DNA of 64,000 nt from Nematopogon swammerdamellus (Eukaryota; Arthropoda; Insecta; Lepidoptera; Adelidae). The stretch's first letter is position 1. Each line of letters opens with the position of its first letter. The stretch lies in contig OX336343.1 in NCBI GenBank assembly GCA_946902875.1, forward strand, positions 2,642,754 to 2,706,753. Reading direction: 5' to 3'. Below the pieces are notes generated by a model that worked only from the letters and a program-made list of their open reading frames with translations, made no database searches and had not been told where the DNA came from. Positions 40,695 to 52,370 of the stretch are shown piece after piece. A program made the position numbers and the translations under genes.

Positions 40695-40860
40695 GTTTTT
40701 TTTATGGAAACTGACACGGTTGGCTACATCACCTACAACATCCGTGATGTCAGCCCATAACACCGGGTGAACTTGGTGCTACGTCAGTGCTTTCCTTCGG
40801 TCGTGCCGGCTACACTGAACTGGACGGAAAACACAAACTATTTTGTGGTGTATGAGGTGT
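40695..40860 (-). mobile_element. SINE S2 3' fragment
   Basis: TTTATGGAAACTGACACGGT through GAACTGGACGGAAAACACAA matches the S2 tail complement; it stops at 40845, before the core. Confidence 0.85.
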
Positions 40861-40913
40861 AGTGGGCGATGTAGCCAACCATGTAAATTTTGAGAAAAGT
40901 TAAATTACAAATT

Positions 40914-41104
40914 TAAAAAGCCCCGACCCTTAAAAAGTCAAAACTAATTTCCGTTTACTTAATTAAAGGAGTCGGTGGACCGCTAAGTAAATTCCCGCAC
41001 AACTCTGAGTTTTTATATTTGATTTAGGTACTTAGCAGTCCCCCGACTCCTTTAAGTAAGTAAACGGAAATTATTTTTGACCTTTTAAGGGTCGGAGTTT
41101 TTTA
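40914..41104. mobile_element. Foldback MITE, about 75-bp arms
   Basis: Left AAAAAGCCCCGACCCTTAAA...GGAGTCGGTGGACCGCTAAG pairs with right TACTTAGCAGTCCCCCGACTC...TTTTAAGGGTCGGAGTTTTT. Confidence 0.85.
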
Positions 41105-41106
41105 AA

Positions 41107-41720
41107 TGAAATGAAATGAAAATATTTATTTCTCCTATATAGGTACATATAAAACGAAAACAAGAAAAACGATAACAGAAAGAAACCCGAAGGAGAAAGA
41201 GGAACCAACTCAGCATTTTTGCTGTAGGAACGTGCCCTACAGCGCTGTTTTTCAGTTGGCCCCTTTTTAATATTTTTTCATAAAGTGAACATTATATTAT
41301 GAACAATTAAGTGTGCACTCCATGCCCCGCACTTCAAACAGTTCTTTATCAGATTCCTCTAAAGTATAGTGTGTAGGTCGATAGACTCCGCCTAGTAATA
41401 GTTTAAAGTTACAATACTCCAAGTCCAGCCATAGTGCTTCAACATTATCTCGATGATGCATAGTATTATGTTTGGCTAGAATGGGAATGTTGTTGTGATG
41501 ATGGGATACATATATAGCCACTCCTCCCCACTTTATTCCTCCTCCTCTGTCTCGCCGGAACAGTGTGTATCCAGAAATATCTCTAATGCTATTTTGTATG
41601 TTGAAGTTAAGTGAGTCTCAGTTATTAATAGACAGGTTGGTCTATGCTTATTTATTTCAATTAAAAACAAATCGAATTTTGCCGTAAGTGATGCCAAGTT
41701 CGTATAGTAGAAGGTGAGTT
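41107..41720 (-). pseudogene. APE-type LINE endonuclease fragment joined to a LINE 3' end
   Basis: On the minus strand, from about 41715: YTNLASLTAKFDLFLIEINK, LLITETHLTSTYKI, then a frame change to FRRDRGGGIKWGGVAIYVSH and LLGGVYRPTHYTLEESDKEL. These are N-terminal AP-endonuclease motifs (ITETHL carries the catalytic Glu; GGGVA, YRP). After about 41300 it passes directly into a 3' UTR with an (ATTTC)n tail (41107-41125), so the RT is deleted. It may be the ORF2 start belonging to the ORF1 at 45126-45786. Confidence 0.75.
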
Positions 41721-41805
41721 CGGTGATACTAGGTATATCACTTTTTTTGAACTGGTACTATTTTTGGAGTGTTGTTAACATATTTTATGGTGATGTTTTC
41801 CTCAC

Positions 41806-44800
41806 CATTGGCACAGCATATATATGGCTAAAGCAGTATGGAAACTACGTACAAAACGATCGAAACGACGCACTCACACACACGCACGCCTCAACAAGGC
41901 CCCGAAGCGAATGTCGCAAACAATCAGTTGCGGGTGCCGCGTCCGAGTGGTCGTGTTTGTTTTTGTTGCATGCGCCACGGACAGTCCGCGATCTTTTAGA
42001 ATGCAAAAAAATGTTTACAAACGTTTTTCGACTGTTGTCACAATGTTGACAACTTTTGTCAACTTTTCTCATCTTTTGCCAACTTCTGTCACATTTTGTC
42101 AACTTTTATCGACTGTTGTCAACTCTTGTAAACTTTTCTTATCTTTTGCCAACTTCTGTCACCTTTTGTCAACTTTTATCGGCTGTTGTCAACTCTTGTC
42201 AAGTTTTGTAAACTTTTGAGAACTTTTGTCAACTCTCGGTAACTTATGTCAACTCTTGTCAACTTTTGTCAACTTTTCTCATCTTTTGCCAACTTCTGTC
42301 ACCTTTTGTCAACTTTTATCGATTGTTGTCAACTCTTGTCAAGTTTTGTAAACTTTTGAGAACTTTTGCCAACTCTCGGTAACTTATGTCAACTCTTGTC
42401 AACTTTTGTCAACTTTTCTTATCTTTTGCCAACTTCTGTCACCTTTTGTCAACTTTTATCGACTGTTGTCAACTCTTGTCAAGTTTGTACACTTTTGAGA
42501 ACTTTTGTCAACTGTCGGTAACTTATGTCAACTCTTGTCAACTTTTGTCAACTTTTCTCATCTTTTGCCAACTTCTGTCACCTTTTGTCAACTTTTATCG
42601 ACTGTTGTCAAGTTTTGTAAACTTTTGAAAACTTTTGCCAACTCTCGGTAACTTATGTCAACTCTTGTCAACTTTTGTCAACTTTTCTTATATTTTGCCA
42701 ACTTCTGTCACCTTTTGTCAACTTTTATTGACTGTTGTCAACTCTTGTCAATGTTTGTCAACCTTGGTCAACTTTTGTTAACTTTCGTCAATATTTGTCA
42801 ACTTTTGTCATCTTTTGTCAACTTTTATCGACTGTTGTCAATTTTTATCAACCTTGGTCAACTTTTGTCAACTTTCGTCAACATTTGTCAACTTTTGTCA
42901 TATTTTTTTCAACTTTTATCGACTGTTGTCAACTCTTGACAATGTTTGTCAACCTTGGTCAACTTTTGTCAACTTTCGTCAATATTTGTCAACTTTTGTC
43001 ATCTTTTGTCAACTTTTATCGACTGTTGTCAACTCTTGTCAACCTTGGTCAACTTTTGTCAACTTTCGTCAACATTTGTCAACTTTTGTCATCTTTTGTC
43101 AACTTTTATCGACTGTTGTCAACTCTTGTCAATGTTTGTTACCCTTCGTCGGCTTTTGTCTACTTTTGTCATCTTTTGTCAACTTTTATCGACCTGTGTC
43201 AACTTTTATCGACTGTTGTCAACTCGTGTCAATGTCAACCTAACCTTGGTCAACTTTTGTCAACTTTCGTCAACATTTGTCATCTTTGTCAACTTTTATC
43301 GACTTTTGTCAACTCTTGTGGTTGTTTGTCAACCTTAGTCAACTTTCGTCAACATTTTGTCATCTTTTGTCAACAACTGACACGGTTGGCTACATCACCT
43401 ACAACATCCGTGATGTCAGCCCATAACACCGGGTGAACTTGATGCCACGTCAGTGCTTCCCTTCGGTCGTGCCGGCTACACTGAACTGGACGGAAAACAC
43501 AAACTATTTACAAAGCCGTTTCGACCGCACTTTCATTCAGTGCGGTGGTACCAACCCGGGCGGGTTAAACCCTACCACCTAGTAATATAAGAAGGGAGTC
43601 ATATCCCTTAGTCGCCTTTTACGACATACACGGGGAGAGATGCAGTGGGGCTATTCTTTTAAAGTACCGGCCCCACACGGTACATACTTTTGTATACTTT
43701 TCTCGACTTTTGTGAACTTATAGCCACTTTCGTCATCTTTTGTCAACTTTTGCCAACTTCTCTCAGCTTTTGTCAGCTTTTATCATATATTAATCACTGT
43801 TGTCAACAAGTTGACAAACAGCTGACATAAGTTGACACACGTAGACAAAATATGAAAAAAGTTGACAATACTTAGTTGACATAAATTAACAATAGTTGAC
43901 GAAAGTTGACAAACGTTGACAAGAGTTGACAAAAGTTCACGAAAGCTGACAAAAGTCCATAAAAGTGACAGAACTTGGCAAAAGTTGACAATAGTGGTTA
44001 AAAGTTGACAGAAGTTAGTAAAAGTTGACAAAAGATGACGAAAGTTGAGAAAAGTTGACGGAAGCTGGCCTAAGTTCATAAAAGTGACAGAAGTTTACAA
44101 AAGTTGACAAAAATTTCCGAAAGTTGACAACAGTCGTTAAAATTTTACAAAAGCTGATAGAAGTCGGCAAAAATTGACAAAAGATGACGAAAGTGGCTAT
44201 AAGTTAACTAAAGTCGACAAAAGCCATAAAAGTAGACAAACGTTGACGAAAGTTGACAAAAGTAGACAAAAGTTGACGAAAGTTGACAAAAGTTGACAAA
44301 TGTTGACAAAAGTTGACAAGAGTTGACATAAGTTGCCGAGAGTTGATAAAAGTTCTCAAAAGTTTACAAAACTTGACAAGAGTTGACAACAGTCGATAAA
44401 AGTTCACAAAAGATGACAGAAGTTGGCAAAAGATGAGAAAAGTTGATAAAAGAGAACGAAAATGGCTATAATTTCACAAAAATCGAGAAAAATAGACAAA
44501 AGTTGACAAACGTTGACAAAAGATGACAAAAGTCGACAAATGTTGACGAAAGTTGACAAAAGTAACCAAGGATGACAAAGATTGACAAGAGTTGACAACA
44601 GTCGATAAAAGTTGACAAAAGATGACAAAAGATGACAAATGTTGACGAAAGTTGACAAAAGTTGACCAAGGTTGACAAACATTGACAAGAGTTGACAACA
44701 GTCGATGAAAGTTGACAAAAGATGACAAATGTTGACGAAAGCTCACAAAAGTTTACCAAGGTTGACACACATTGACAAGACTTGACAACAGTCGATAAAA

Positions 44801-45168
44801 GTTGACAAAAGATGACTGAAATTGGCAAAAGATGAGAAAAGTTGACAAACATTTACAATGGTTGACAATAGCTGACAAAAGTTGTAAACAATTTACAAAG
44901 TTAATAAAAGTTGACAAAAGTCGAGAAAAGTTATATCAATTCATATTTATAGCAACCACGTTTTGAACTTATTATTGATGATTGATTATATTGATTATTT
45001 GATCATTACATTACAGAACCTAAATAAATGTTTTAATAAATAATAATTTTACAATTTTACAAAAAAATTTGATTGACATCCCTAACGCTCCAATGGAGCG
45101 TAGGTACTTATTTTAACAAATAGGCCTAGTTTCCATACTGCTTTAGCCATATATATGCTGTGCCATTG
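41806..45168. mobile_element. Foldback-type structure: inverted arrays of a CAACTTTTGT-based repeat
   Basis: A 43-bp end (CATTGGCACAGCATATATAT...AGTATGGAAACTA) at 41807-41850 recurs inverted at 45126-45168. Inside, about 1.4 kb of CAACTTTTGT-derived repeats runs in one orientation (42035-43805, interrupted by an S2 SINE) and about 1.1 kb in the opposite one (43808-44935). The switch is TTGTCAACAAGTTGACAA at 43799-43816. Higher-order units of about 140 bp are visible at 42240-42740. Long open frames here (repeating S-T-F-V-N-F-C-Q-L-L) follow from the repeat and are not genes. The design resembles Drosophila Foldback elements. Confidence 0.85.
43376..43690 (-). mobile_element. S2 body with S3 5' module, inserted in the inverted array
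   Basis: Starts ACTGACACGGTTGGCTACAT (tail complement, A-run missing), core CCTACCACCTAGTAATATAA, then TCCCTTAGTCGCCTTTTACG and GGCCCCACACGGTAC (S3 5' module complement). Complete hybrid element. Confidence 0.88.
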
Positions 45169-45786
45169 GCTTTTCTCTCTGTCAACTCTTCCCTTAACTT
45201 CTTTAGTCTATCTCTTTGCTGAGGCGTGAGGTCTGACTTGGCCGACACTGAAGTGGGTAATTTCGCCTTATTCTTAAGAATATGGATAGCTTCACGCTTA
45301 CCCGCCATAACGAGCTTGTGTTGCCGCGGTGTTGTGGAGCCCGGTTCTGGCTTACCGAGGCGGATGAGGATACGGGGGCGCGGCGGCTGTGGCAGTGACG
45401 CGAACGCTCTCTCCACGTTGTCTGCATCCGCCTGCTTCCGTTGCTCTGAGTTATCCGCAGTTGACTCCTCAATTCCATAAAGAATGACGTTGGAACTTCG
45501 CAGCTTCCTCTCTTCGAGTTCCTCTACCACCATGTCGAGGTTTAGAGCCTCGCCCTTCTTGCTCTTCATCTGGGATATTTCTTGCCGAAGATCACCGATG
45601 TCTGCCTTGAGTTCTCGGATGAGCTTGTTGAGTGTCGGCAGTTCGCGCAGGCTCACGTCGCAGTCAGGACAGAAGTAGAGCAATGTCGGGGCACTCAGCA
45701 CGATCACTCTTAACTCTGTGGCGGCGAGCCCACTGCACTTACAACAAACTTCTCGTTGTAAATTACTTAATATTTTAAGGTACTAA
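45126..45786 (-). pseudogene. LINE ORF1: PHD-like finger, coiled coil, RRM-like region
   Basis: Minus-strand frame from about 45786: REVCCKCSGLAATELRV, YFCPDCDVSL (Cys pairs of a PHD-like finger), then a coiled coil LNKLIRELKADIGDLRQEIS, then NVILYGIEES, DNVERAFASL, RPRILIRLGKPE and TPQQRDRLKKLREELTERKA. This is the ORF1 plan of CR1-type LINEs of insects. It ends abruptly in the 43-bp end repeat of the foldback structure (GTAYIWLKQYGN then stop). No start codon is visible before a stop near 45795. Confidence 0.75.
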
Positions 45787-46510
45787 CAAAACATTGTGAC
45801 TTGTGAAATTTGTTTGTCAGTTCTTCTTCGCATTGAATTTAAAACTGGCGGAATTTTCGACATATCCAAGCGCGTAGGATACCTACCTACCTATAGTACC
45901 TATAGATGAAATTAATTATACAATAAACAAACAATAAACTGTAATCAATCAATAACGTAACAAATATTAAAAAAACGTATAGTCGTAGTCGAATTAAGAA
46001 CCTCCGCTCCGCCTTTTGGGTAGTCTAGTCACAGTCGTCAGTCAGTCGGTTCGGTTCGGTTAACAGGGGGGAGCCCATTTTCTTCATTAGTACAAGCAGT
46101 AATCCACCTGAACCATATTTCAAGCAAACGGGTTCCCTTTCCTTTCCCTTACAAAAAATAGCTAAGTCCGTAAATCTATATATAATAGACTCGCCACGGG
46201 CTCGGATTCTCTCACGAATCGTCACAAATGTTTGCGCTACTATCATTGTTTAGTTTTGAGAGAACGACACCGCACAGTATTATTACTAGGAGCGCCATCT
46301 ATAGGAGAATGTGTAACATTACCATCGACATCACACAATAGTAGGTGATTTTCAATTTTTACAAATTGGATACACTTTTTATGTTTGGATTAATATTGAT
46401 TAATTGAGTATTAATAAACTTAAGCCGATCTGCCGCTAAAACTCAGTGCTACGCGTGACGTCACTATAACCCAGAACGTGCGCTCGCGCTAGCCAGCCAA
46501 CGCACACTCA
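45787..46510. other. No gene supported
   Basis: A 73-codon minus-strand frame (46246-46025) looks repeat-derived. A+T-rich otherwise. Confidence 0.35.
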
Positions 46511-46512
46511 TT

Positions 46513-46543
46513 CGTCGAGGGTTGTATGATACAACCCTCGACG
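46513..46543. repeat. 31-bp near-perfect palindrome
   Basis: CGTCGAGGGTTGTAT / ATACAACCCTCGACG with one central base. Confidence 0.85.
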
Positions 46544-46549
46544 ATACAA

Positions 46550-46740
46550 CTTGTATCGTGGCTGTATCTCTTGAACCGTAACAGGTAACCCGTTAAAATT
46601 TTCACAGAATATGTGTTATTATATTATGGCCGATATAACAACAAATAATAAAAATAAGAAAAAGTAAAATATTCACGTGGGTTCCCATCCCATAGAAGAA
46701 ACCAAGCGAGTTCGACTCGCACTTGGCCGGTTTAAATAGT
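46550..46740 (+). mobile_element. 3' part of the 55918-type repeat
   Basis: GTATCGTGGCTGTATCTCTT, TTTTCACAGAATATGTGTTA, then GAGTTCGACTCGCACTTGGC and CGGTTT at the end. 46741-47360 holds no gene that I can see. Confidence 0.7.
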
Positions 46741-47364
46741 ATAAATATTGCATTGTGCCGTAATGTACAAATACGGTTATCAAAACGCCAGAGAAACTGA
46801 TGTACCGTGTGGGGCCGGTACCACAGATTATGTAATAGTTATTTAACAGATCCTTTACTACCTTAGAAAACGCCAAATACCTACGTTATAAAGTTATAAT
46901 TGCCTACTCGTGTCTTACGATGAGTCACCTTGGACGTACGAGCTAAAATGCGCCGAAGGTCTGAGCGGCGAGAGTTCGTATTACTTTGCACGTCGTCGCG
47001 CGCTTGCGATAAAGCCAAATCCACGCCAGGGTTGTATATTTTTGCGGGAAAATAAATTAGTTTTTATTAATAGTTTTAATTAAAGAATTCCGTATGCACT
47101 TTGACTTCTGCATTTGTTGGGCTCATAACCTTATAATAGATTGGGAATATAAAATTAAACGATAGTTGTCATGCGTCATTCATATATATAATAGTTTATT
47201 CATTTATAAGTGTTGCTAATTAATGAAAAAAAGCATTCATTTAATTCACTTGCGAATCTTGAACAATTAACATGCTAACGATGAATGCTAATGCGAATGC
47301 GAAAAATATCACTCGACAGTTCATGATAGAATGAACACACACAATGAATGTCTTATTCTTTTTT

Positions 47365-47690
47365 ATTCTTTATTCATCATCCGTATGGTAGTACACTACG
47401 CTTGAATTTGTCCTGTTTAGTTTTTACAATCCGGTTCGATTACACCCACAAAGAAGAGCCGGCAAGAAACTTCGCAGGGTTCTTTTTTTAACGTCTTCAA
47501 TTACAATACATTGTGACTAGCTACACAATAGACACCGCTTACAGTGTTAAGATATAGTTTGAGAGCTAGAATAACTATAATTTAAGCTTGATAATTCTGA
47601 CCACATAAAATCAAAAGAAAAGTAAAAGTATAAATAAAATAAAATCAGGTGTATAGAGCCTTTGTAAGAAATTGTTGATACATATCGTAT
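47365..47690 (-). mobile_element. LINE 3' UTR, truncated
   Basis: TTTTATTCTTTATTCATCAT, ACCCACAAAGAAGAGCCGGC, AAGAAACTTCGCAGGGTTCT. On the minus strand it ends with (AATAAAGAATAAA). No RT sequence remains. Confidence 0.55.
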
Positions 47691-47757
47691 CAAGTCTTAT
47701 ATATGAAGTGCGAATTCACTAAAGCGTGTGAATGAATGAACGAGCATTTTAACTAAT

Positions 47758-47832
47758 AATGAATTATAGACACCTTATGGGTGGCTCGGGCCGGGCCGCA
47801 TGTCACGCTATCTTTATAAAAAAAAAAGAATT
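47758..47832 (+). mobile_element. CR1/Jockey-type LINE extreme 3' end
   Basis: TAGACACCTTATGGGTGGCT, then CGCATGTCACGCT and an A-rich tail, as at 14098-14160. Confidence 0.7.
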
Positions 47833-47989
47833 ATTAATTGAGATTATTAAAATGAAATGTTAACTGATTTATTTTCCTACTTAACGAAAGTATTTTTAAA
47901 TAATACAATGTTTGAAGTATTGATGTACCTATTTAATGTAATTTTAACAGTGAGTAGATAACGATCGTCTATTTCTCAATGAATTTTTG

Positions 47990-48660
47990 AATTATTATTT
48001 AGAACCTCATCGAGACGTACAGTTTGAGTAACAACACGATGGGTCTAAGTCCAGTGGTTCTCGAGATATGGCCAAAACAAATGTGGACGTGACAGATGGG
48101 TAGATCTCATCGAGATGTTCAGTTTGAGTACCAACACGATGGGTCTAAGACCACTGGTTATCGAGATATGACCAAAACAATTTGTTCACGTGACATATGG
48201 GTAGATATCATCGAGACGTTCAGTTTGAGTAACAACACGATGGGTCTGAGTCCAGTGGTTCTCGAGGTATGACCAAAACAAATGTGGACGTGACAGATGG
48301 GTAGATCTCATCGAGATGTTCAGTTTGAGTACCAACACGATGGGTCGGGGTCTAGAGGTTTTCTAGATATGACCAAAACAAATGATCAGGTGACAGTCAC
48401 TGAACGCCGAACGGACACTGTCAGACTAATTCGCTCACTCGCATTGTTTAGCTGCTAGCGCAGCAGCTTGCACTTAGCAGTACCGCAGAATAATAGCAAA
48501 TGCCTCGTTACGTTAGGTTAGTAATTACGAAACAGCAATGCTAAAAGTGTTTATTGCTTAGCGTTAACATTCATTTTTATTCATCGGGGCGCTTAGCAAT
48601 GCTTATGACGGGGTATTCATTATGAGTTCATTATGCTAATTCGTAATTTAATAAGTTCGT
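47990..48660 (-). mobile_element. Satellite-bearing element, minus orientation
   Basis: About 3.4 units of 117 bp (48003-48390: CCAACACGATGGGTCTAAG, TCGAGATATGACCAAAACAA), then the terminal part ATTCATCGGGGCGCTTAGCA, ACGGGGTATTCATTATGAGT. Mirror of 23030-23985. Confidence 0.75.
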
Positions 48661-48672
48661 TAACATTCATTT

Positions 48673-50493
48673 TTAGGGTTCCGTACCTCAAAGGAGGAAA
48701 AAACGGAACCCTTATAGGATCACTTTGTTGTCCGTCTGTCTGGCTGGCTGGGTGTCTGTCTGTCAAGACCTTTTTTCTCAGGAACGGGTAGAGGTATAAA
48801 GTTGAAATTAACATCAAATACTAAGGTCTACGTTTCTTCGGAGGTGTAAAAAAATTAAGCTTATAGGTCCACGCAATCACTAGATACGCCCATTTAAGTC
48901 ACATATTTTGCTACCGGCAAACCAAATCAAAACCTATAGAGTACTTCCCGTTAACCTAGAATAATGAAATTTGGTAAGAAGCAAGGTCTCATAGCACAAG
49001 TAAAGGAAAAAATCGAAAATTGTAAATTTATAGTTATGTGACATTAAAAAAAATTTTTGTTTGTTTTGTATGTCAAGGTCCCTTTTTCTCAGGAACGAAT
49101 CAAGATAACAAATTGAAATTAATACAAAATACTAAGTTCTACGATCTCTTTAAGGAGTAGAATATTAAAGCTTCTAAATCAACGCAATCAAAAGATACGG
49201 CCATCTATGTCATATTTCATGCTCGCAAACTCACTCCACTCAAATCAAAACCTATAGGGTATTTCCCATCAACCTAGAATCATAAAATTTGGTAAAAAGC
49301 AAGGTCTCATAGCACAAGTAAAGGAAAAAATCCGAAAATTGTAAAATTGTAGTTATTGACATAAACATTTTTGTTTTGTTTTGTATGTCAAGGTCCCTTT
49401 TTCTCAGGAACGAATAAAGATAAAAAAATTGAAATTAATATGAAATACTAAGATCTACGATCTCTTTAAGGTGTGAAAAATGCAAGCTTCTAAATCAACG
49501 CAATCAAAAGATACGGCCATCTATGTCAGATTTCATACTCGCAAACTCACTCCACTCAAATCAAAACCTATAGAGTATTTTCCGTCAACCTAGAATCATA
49601 AAATTTGTTAAGAAGCAACGTCTCATAGCACAAGTAAAGGAAAAAATCCGAAAATTGTAAAATTGTAGTTATTGACATAAAAAAAAAATTTTGTTTTGTA
49701 TGTCAAGGTCCCTTTTTCTCAGGAACGAATCAAGATAAAAATTGAAATTAATATGAAATACTAAGATCTACGATCTCTTTAAGGTGTGAAAAATGCAAGC
49801 TTCTAAATCAACGCAATCAAAAGATACGGCCGTCTATGTCAGATTTCATACTCGCAAACTCACTCCACTCAAATCAAAACCTATAGGGTATTTCTCGTCA
49901 ACCTAGAATCATAAAATTTGGTAAGAAGCAAGGTCTCAAGGAAAAAATCCTAAAATCTTAAACTTGTATTTATATGATATTAAAAAAAAATTGCTTGTTT
50001 TGTGTGTCAAGACCTTTTTTCTCAGTAACGAGTCAAGATATCAAATTGAAATTAATATGAAATACTAACGTCTGCGATCCCTTCGAGCTATAGAAAATGA
50101 AAGCTTCTAAATCAATATAATCAAAAGATACGGCTATTTATTATGGGAAATTTTAATAATTGCAAACTCACTCAAATGAAATCAAAACCTATAGGGTACT
50201 TACCGTTGACCTAGCTAGAGTAATGAAATTTGGCAAGAAGCAAGGTCTCACAAGTAAAGATAAAATCCGAAAAGGATAATATGTCGTTATGTCATATAAG
50301 AAATATATTTTTGTATATTTCAACTTCACGAATGCCGCGCAGTCAATAGCCATTGCTGTAGTGTTTATTTAGGCGGTTCGTGATTTTCCAAAACAATTGT
50401 TTTTGTACATACATAATACCTACAAATATATTGAGTGATGCTGATGATACGGAACCCTCGGTGCGCGAGTCCAACTCGCACTTGCCGACTTTT
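48673..50493 (+). mobile_element. Long TTTTTAGGGTTCCGTACC element with five internal 310-bp repeats
   Basis: Begins TTTTTAGGGTTCCGTACCTC and ends GGAACCCTCGGTGCGCGAGT, CCAACTCGCACTTGCCGAC. It is inserted in a second copy of the satellite element's end (ATTCATTTTT | ATTCATCGGGGCGCTTAGC resumes at 50494-50560). Units starting TGTCAAG(G/A)CC(T/C)TTTTTCTC recur at 48760, 49072, 49387, 49702 and 50008. No coding capacity. Confidence 0.75.
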
Positions 50494-50589
50494 TATTCAT
50501 CGGGGCGCTTAGCAATGCTTATAACGGGGTATTCATTATGAGTTCATTTTGCTAATGCTAACTAAGCATAACATCATCATCACTAGTTA

Positions 50590-51016
50590 ATTTTTTTTTT
50601 TTTTTTTTATGTAATCCGGTATGGGTGGCTGAGTCGGAGGGGCCAAAGCGCATGCTCCGACCAGCCAATATCCCCTCCGAGAAGGTAGGTGCCATACCGG
50701 AGACTTCCCTGGATTGCTGGCTATACTGGACTAGAGGAGAACACAGCCGAGGCTGCTATGCGGCCATCTTACATGCAGTACGGTGGTACCAACCCAGTCG
50801 GCTACAATTTGAGCCTACCACCGCACGCAAGGGAAGGGACCCGAGAAGGGACCTACAGTTTTACACCGGTTCCGAACGGTGAAGCAGCAGGTGTAGGTAT
50901 GTACTTAAATTTTTTCGTCAGAAAAAACTCATTGGTACACGCCGACCGGATTCGAACCTCGGACCTCTCGCATGAGATGAGAAGCCGATGCCCAAACCAC
51001 TCGGCCACCCGCCGCT
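50590..51016 (-). mobile_element. SINE S1 copy, full length
   Basis: ATGTAATCCGGTATGGGTGG (tail complement) to CTCGGCCACCCGCCGC (head complement). A 12-bp duplication near 50825-50850 slightly lengthens the core. Confidence 0.9.
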
Positions 51017-51224
51017 CATACTGGTGACTCTGGTGAAGTGAAGAAAAGAAAGCCGATATTTTATAATATTCGTATCGCTCGCTCATCTGACATCTCTCTG
51101 TCTCTAGTAGGTATATGTATGTATGTAGGTTAGGTACAGGTAGATAAAATGATAAAATCCTGCCTGACTGAACTGCTGAACTAAATTTATTTAATTTAAT
51201 GTAATTATTATTTTATTATCAATT

Positions 51225-51540
51225 ATTATGAGTCTGTAAGGGATGGTCATGGAGTAAGTTGCTTTGATTTTTGAGATATTTGGTTTGTAGACTCTGTGTA
51301 TGATACTAAAACTAAATTTACGATTTTTAGAAATCATTTCTGTATGTATGTATGTTCCACCATAACTCTTAAACCGATCATCTGAATTCGGTGAAACTTC
51401 GTACAAGTACATTTACCTACACGGGACACAGGATAGGCTAAATAAAATTCACTTCCTGTTACGCTAAGATGTGGCTCCCATACAAACCGATATGTTCCGT
51501 AGGCGCCGTAGTACTTGTAATAAAGGTATTTACCGATCGG
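51225..51540 (+). mobile_element. Helitron-like (Lep1-type) element, 5' part
   Basis: GGGATGGTCATGGAGTAAGT, GTATGATACTAAAACTAAAT, ACATAACTCTT-type run, GGACACAGGATAGGCTAAAT. A GC-rich block follows at 51538-51600. 51600-52180 holds no gene. Confidence 0.65.
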
Positions 51541-52370
51541 GCGGCCGCCCGGCAGCTGGCGGCGCGGCGGCGGCGGCGCGGGCGCGGAGGAGGCACGCCG
51601 AGCGAACTGAATAGCCGCAATATGATAGAATGGATCTCTGTTCTTCTTTCACGCAAAAACTACTGAACAGATTTTGATGAGCCTTTACAGTACATCAAAA
51701 TAACATATAGGCTATAATTTATAAAGACATTGTGTAAATTGGCCCAAATAGGTATATCGATAAATGTCAAGTAAGTCGGAAAAAATCCTGCCATCTGAGA
51801 GCTATCTCGGCGTACGCTGCATAACACGAAGATAATGTATGGTGAGGTTTCTCTTAAATAGTTCTAAAAAAAAGTCCGGGACAGCATATAATCTACCTTT
51901 TATGTGGAAGCCACTATAGCCAAAATAGTGAACCATAAATACATTTAAATTGGTTACGTTATTTACAATGCACATTTTATAGTAGGTATTGAATTAATCC
52001 TTATCAAAATACATATTTTTATCGCTTCTGATATTAAAAGTAGATAAACTTTGGCTTTTACACTAAGTAATTTGGACAAATAGTTTAAAAGTTACGACGA
52101 TGAGAATGTCTTGATATGGCGTCCTGCCTGAGGTGGGGCGCTCAGTACGGGCGGGGCGAGGCGAATATGTATGCATGAATTTCCTTCATAAAATTTAAAC
52201 CGATCATCTAAATTTGATTAAAATTAGTACACGCACATTTAGCTATACGAGACACAGTATAGGCTAAATAAAATTCAGTTCCGGTTACGCTAATAGGTGG
52301 AATATTTTACTTAGTTAGGTATCTAAAGTATTTGATTTATTTTAACTGAAGTTTCTTATTTTAATATCGA

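Noticed and set aside
42386..44852. Several frames of 90-230 codons with repeating STFVNFCQLLS
   Set aside because: Direct translation of the CAACTTTTGT-type array; the same peptides appear in shifted frames and in both arms.
42010..44940. CRISPR-like array
   Set aside because: The repeats are short, degenerate and without constant spacers, in an animal genome; an inverted tandem satellite explains them.
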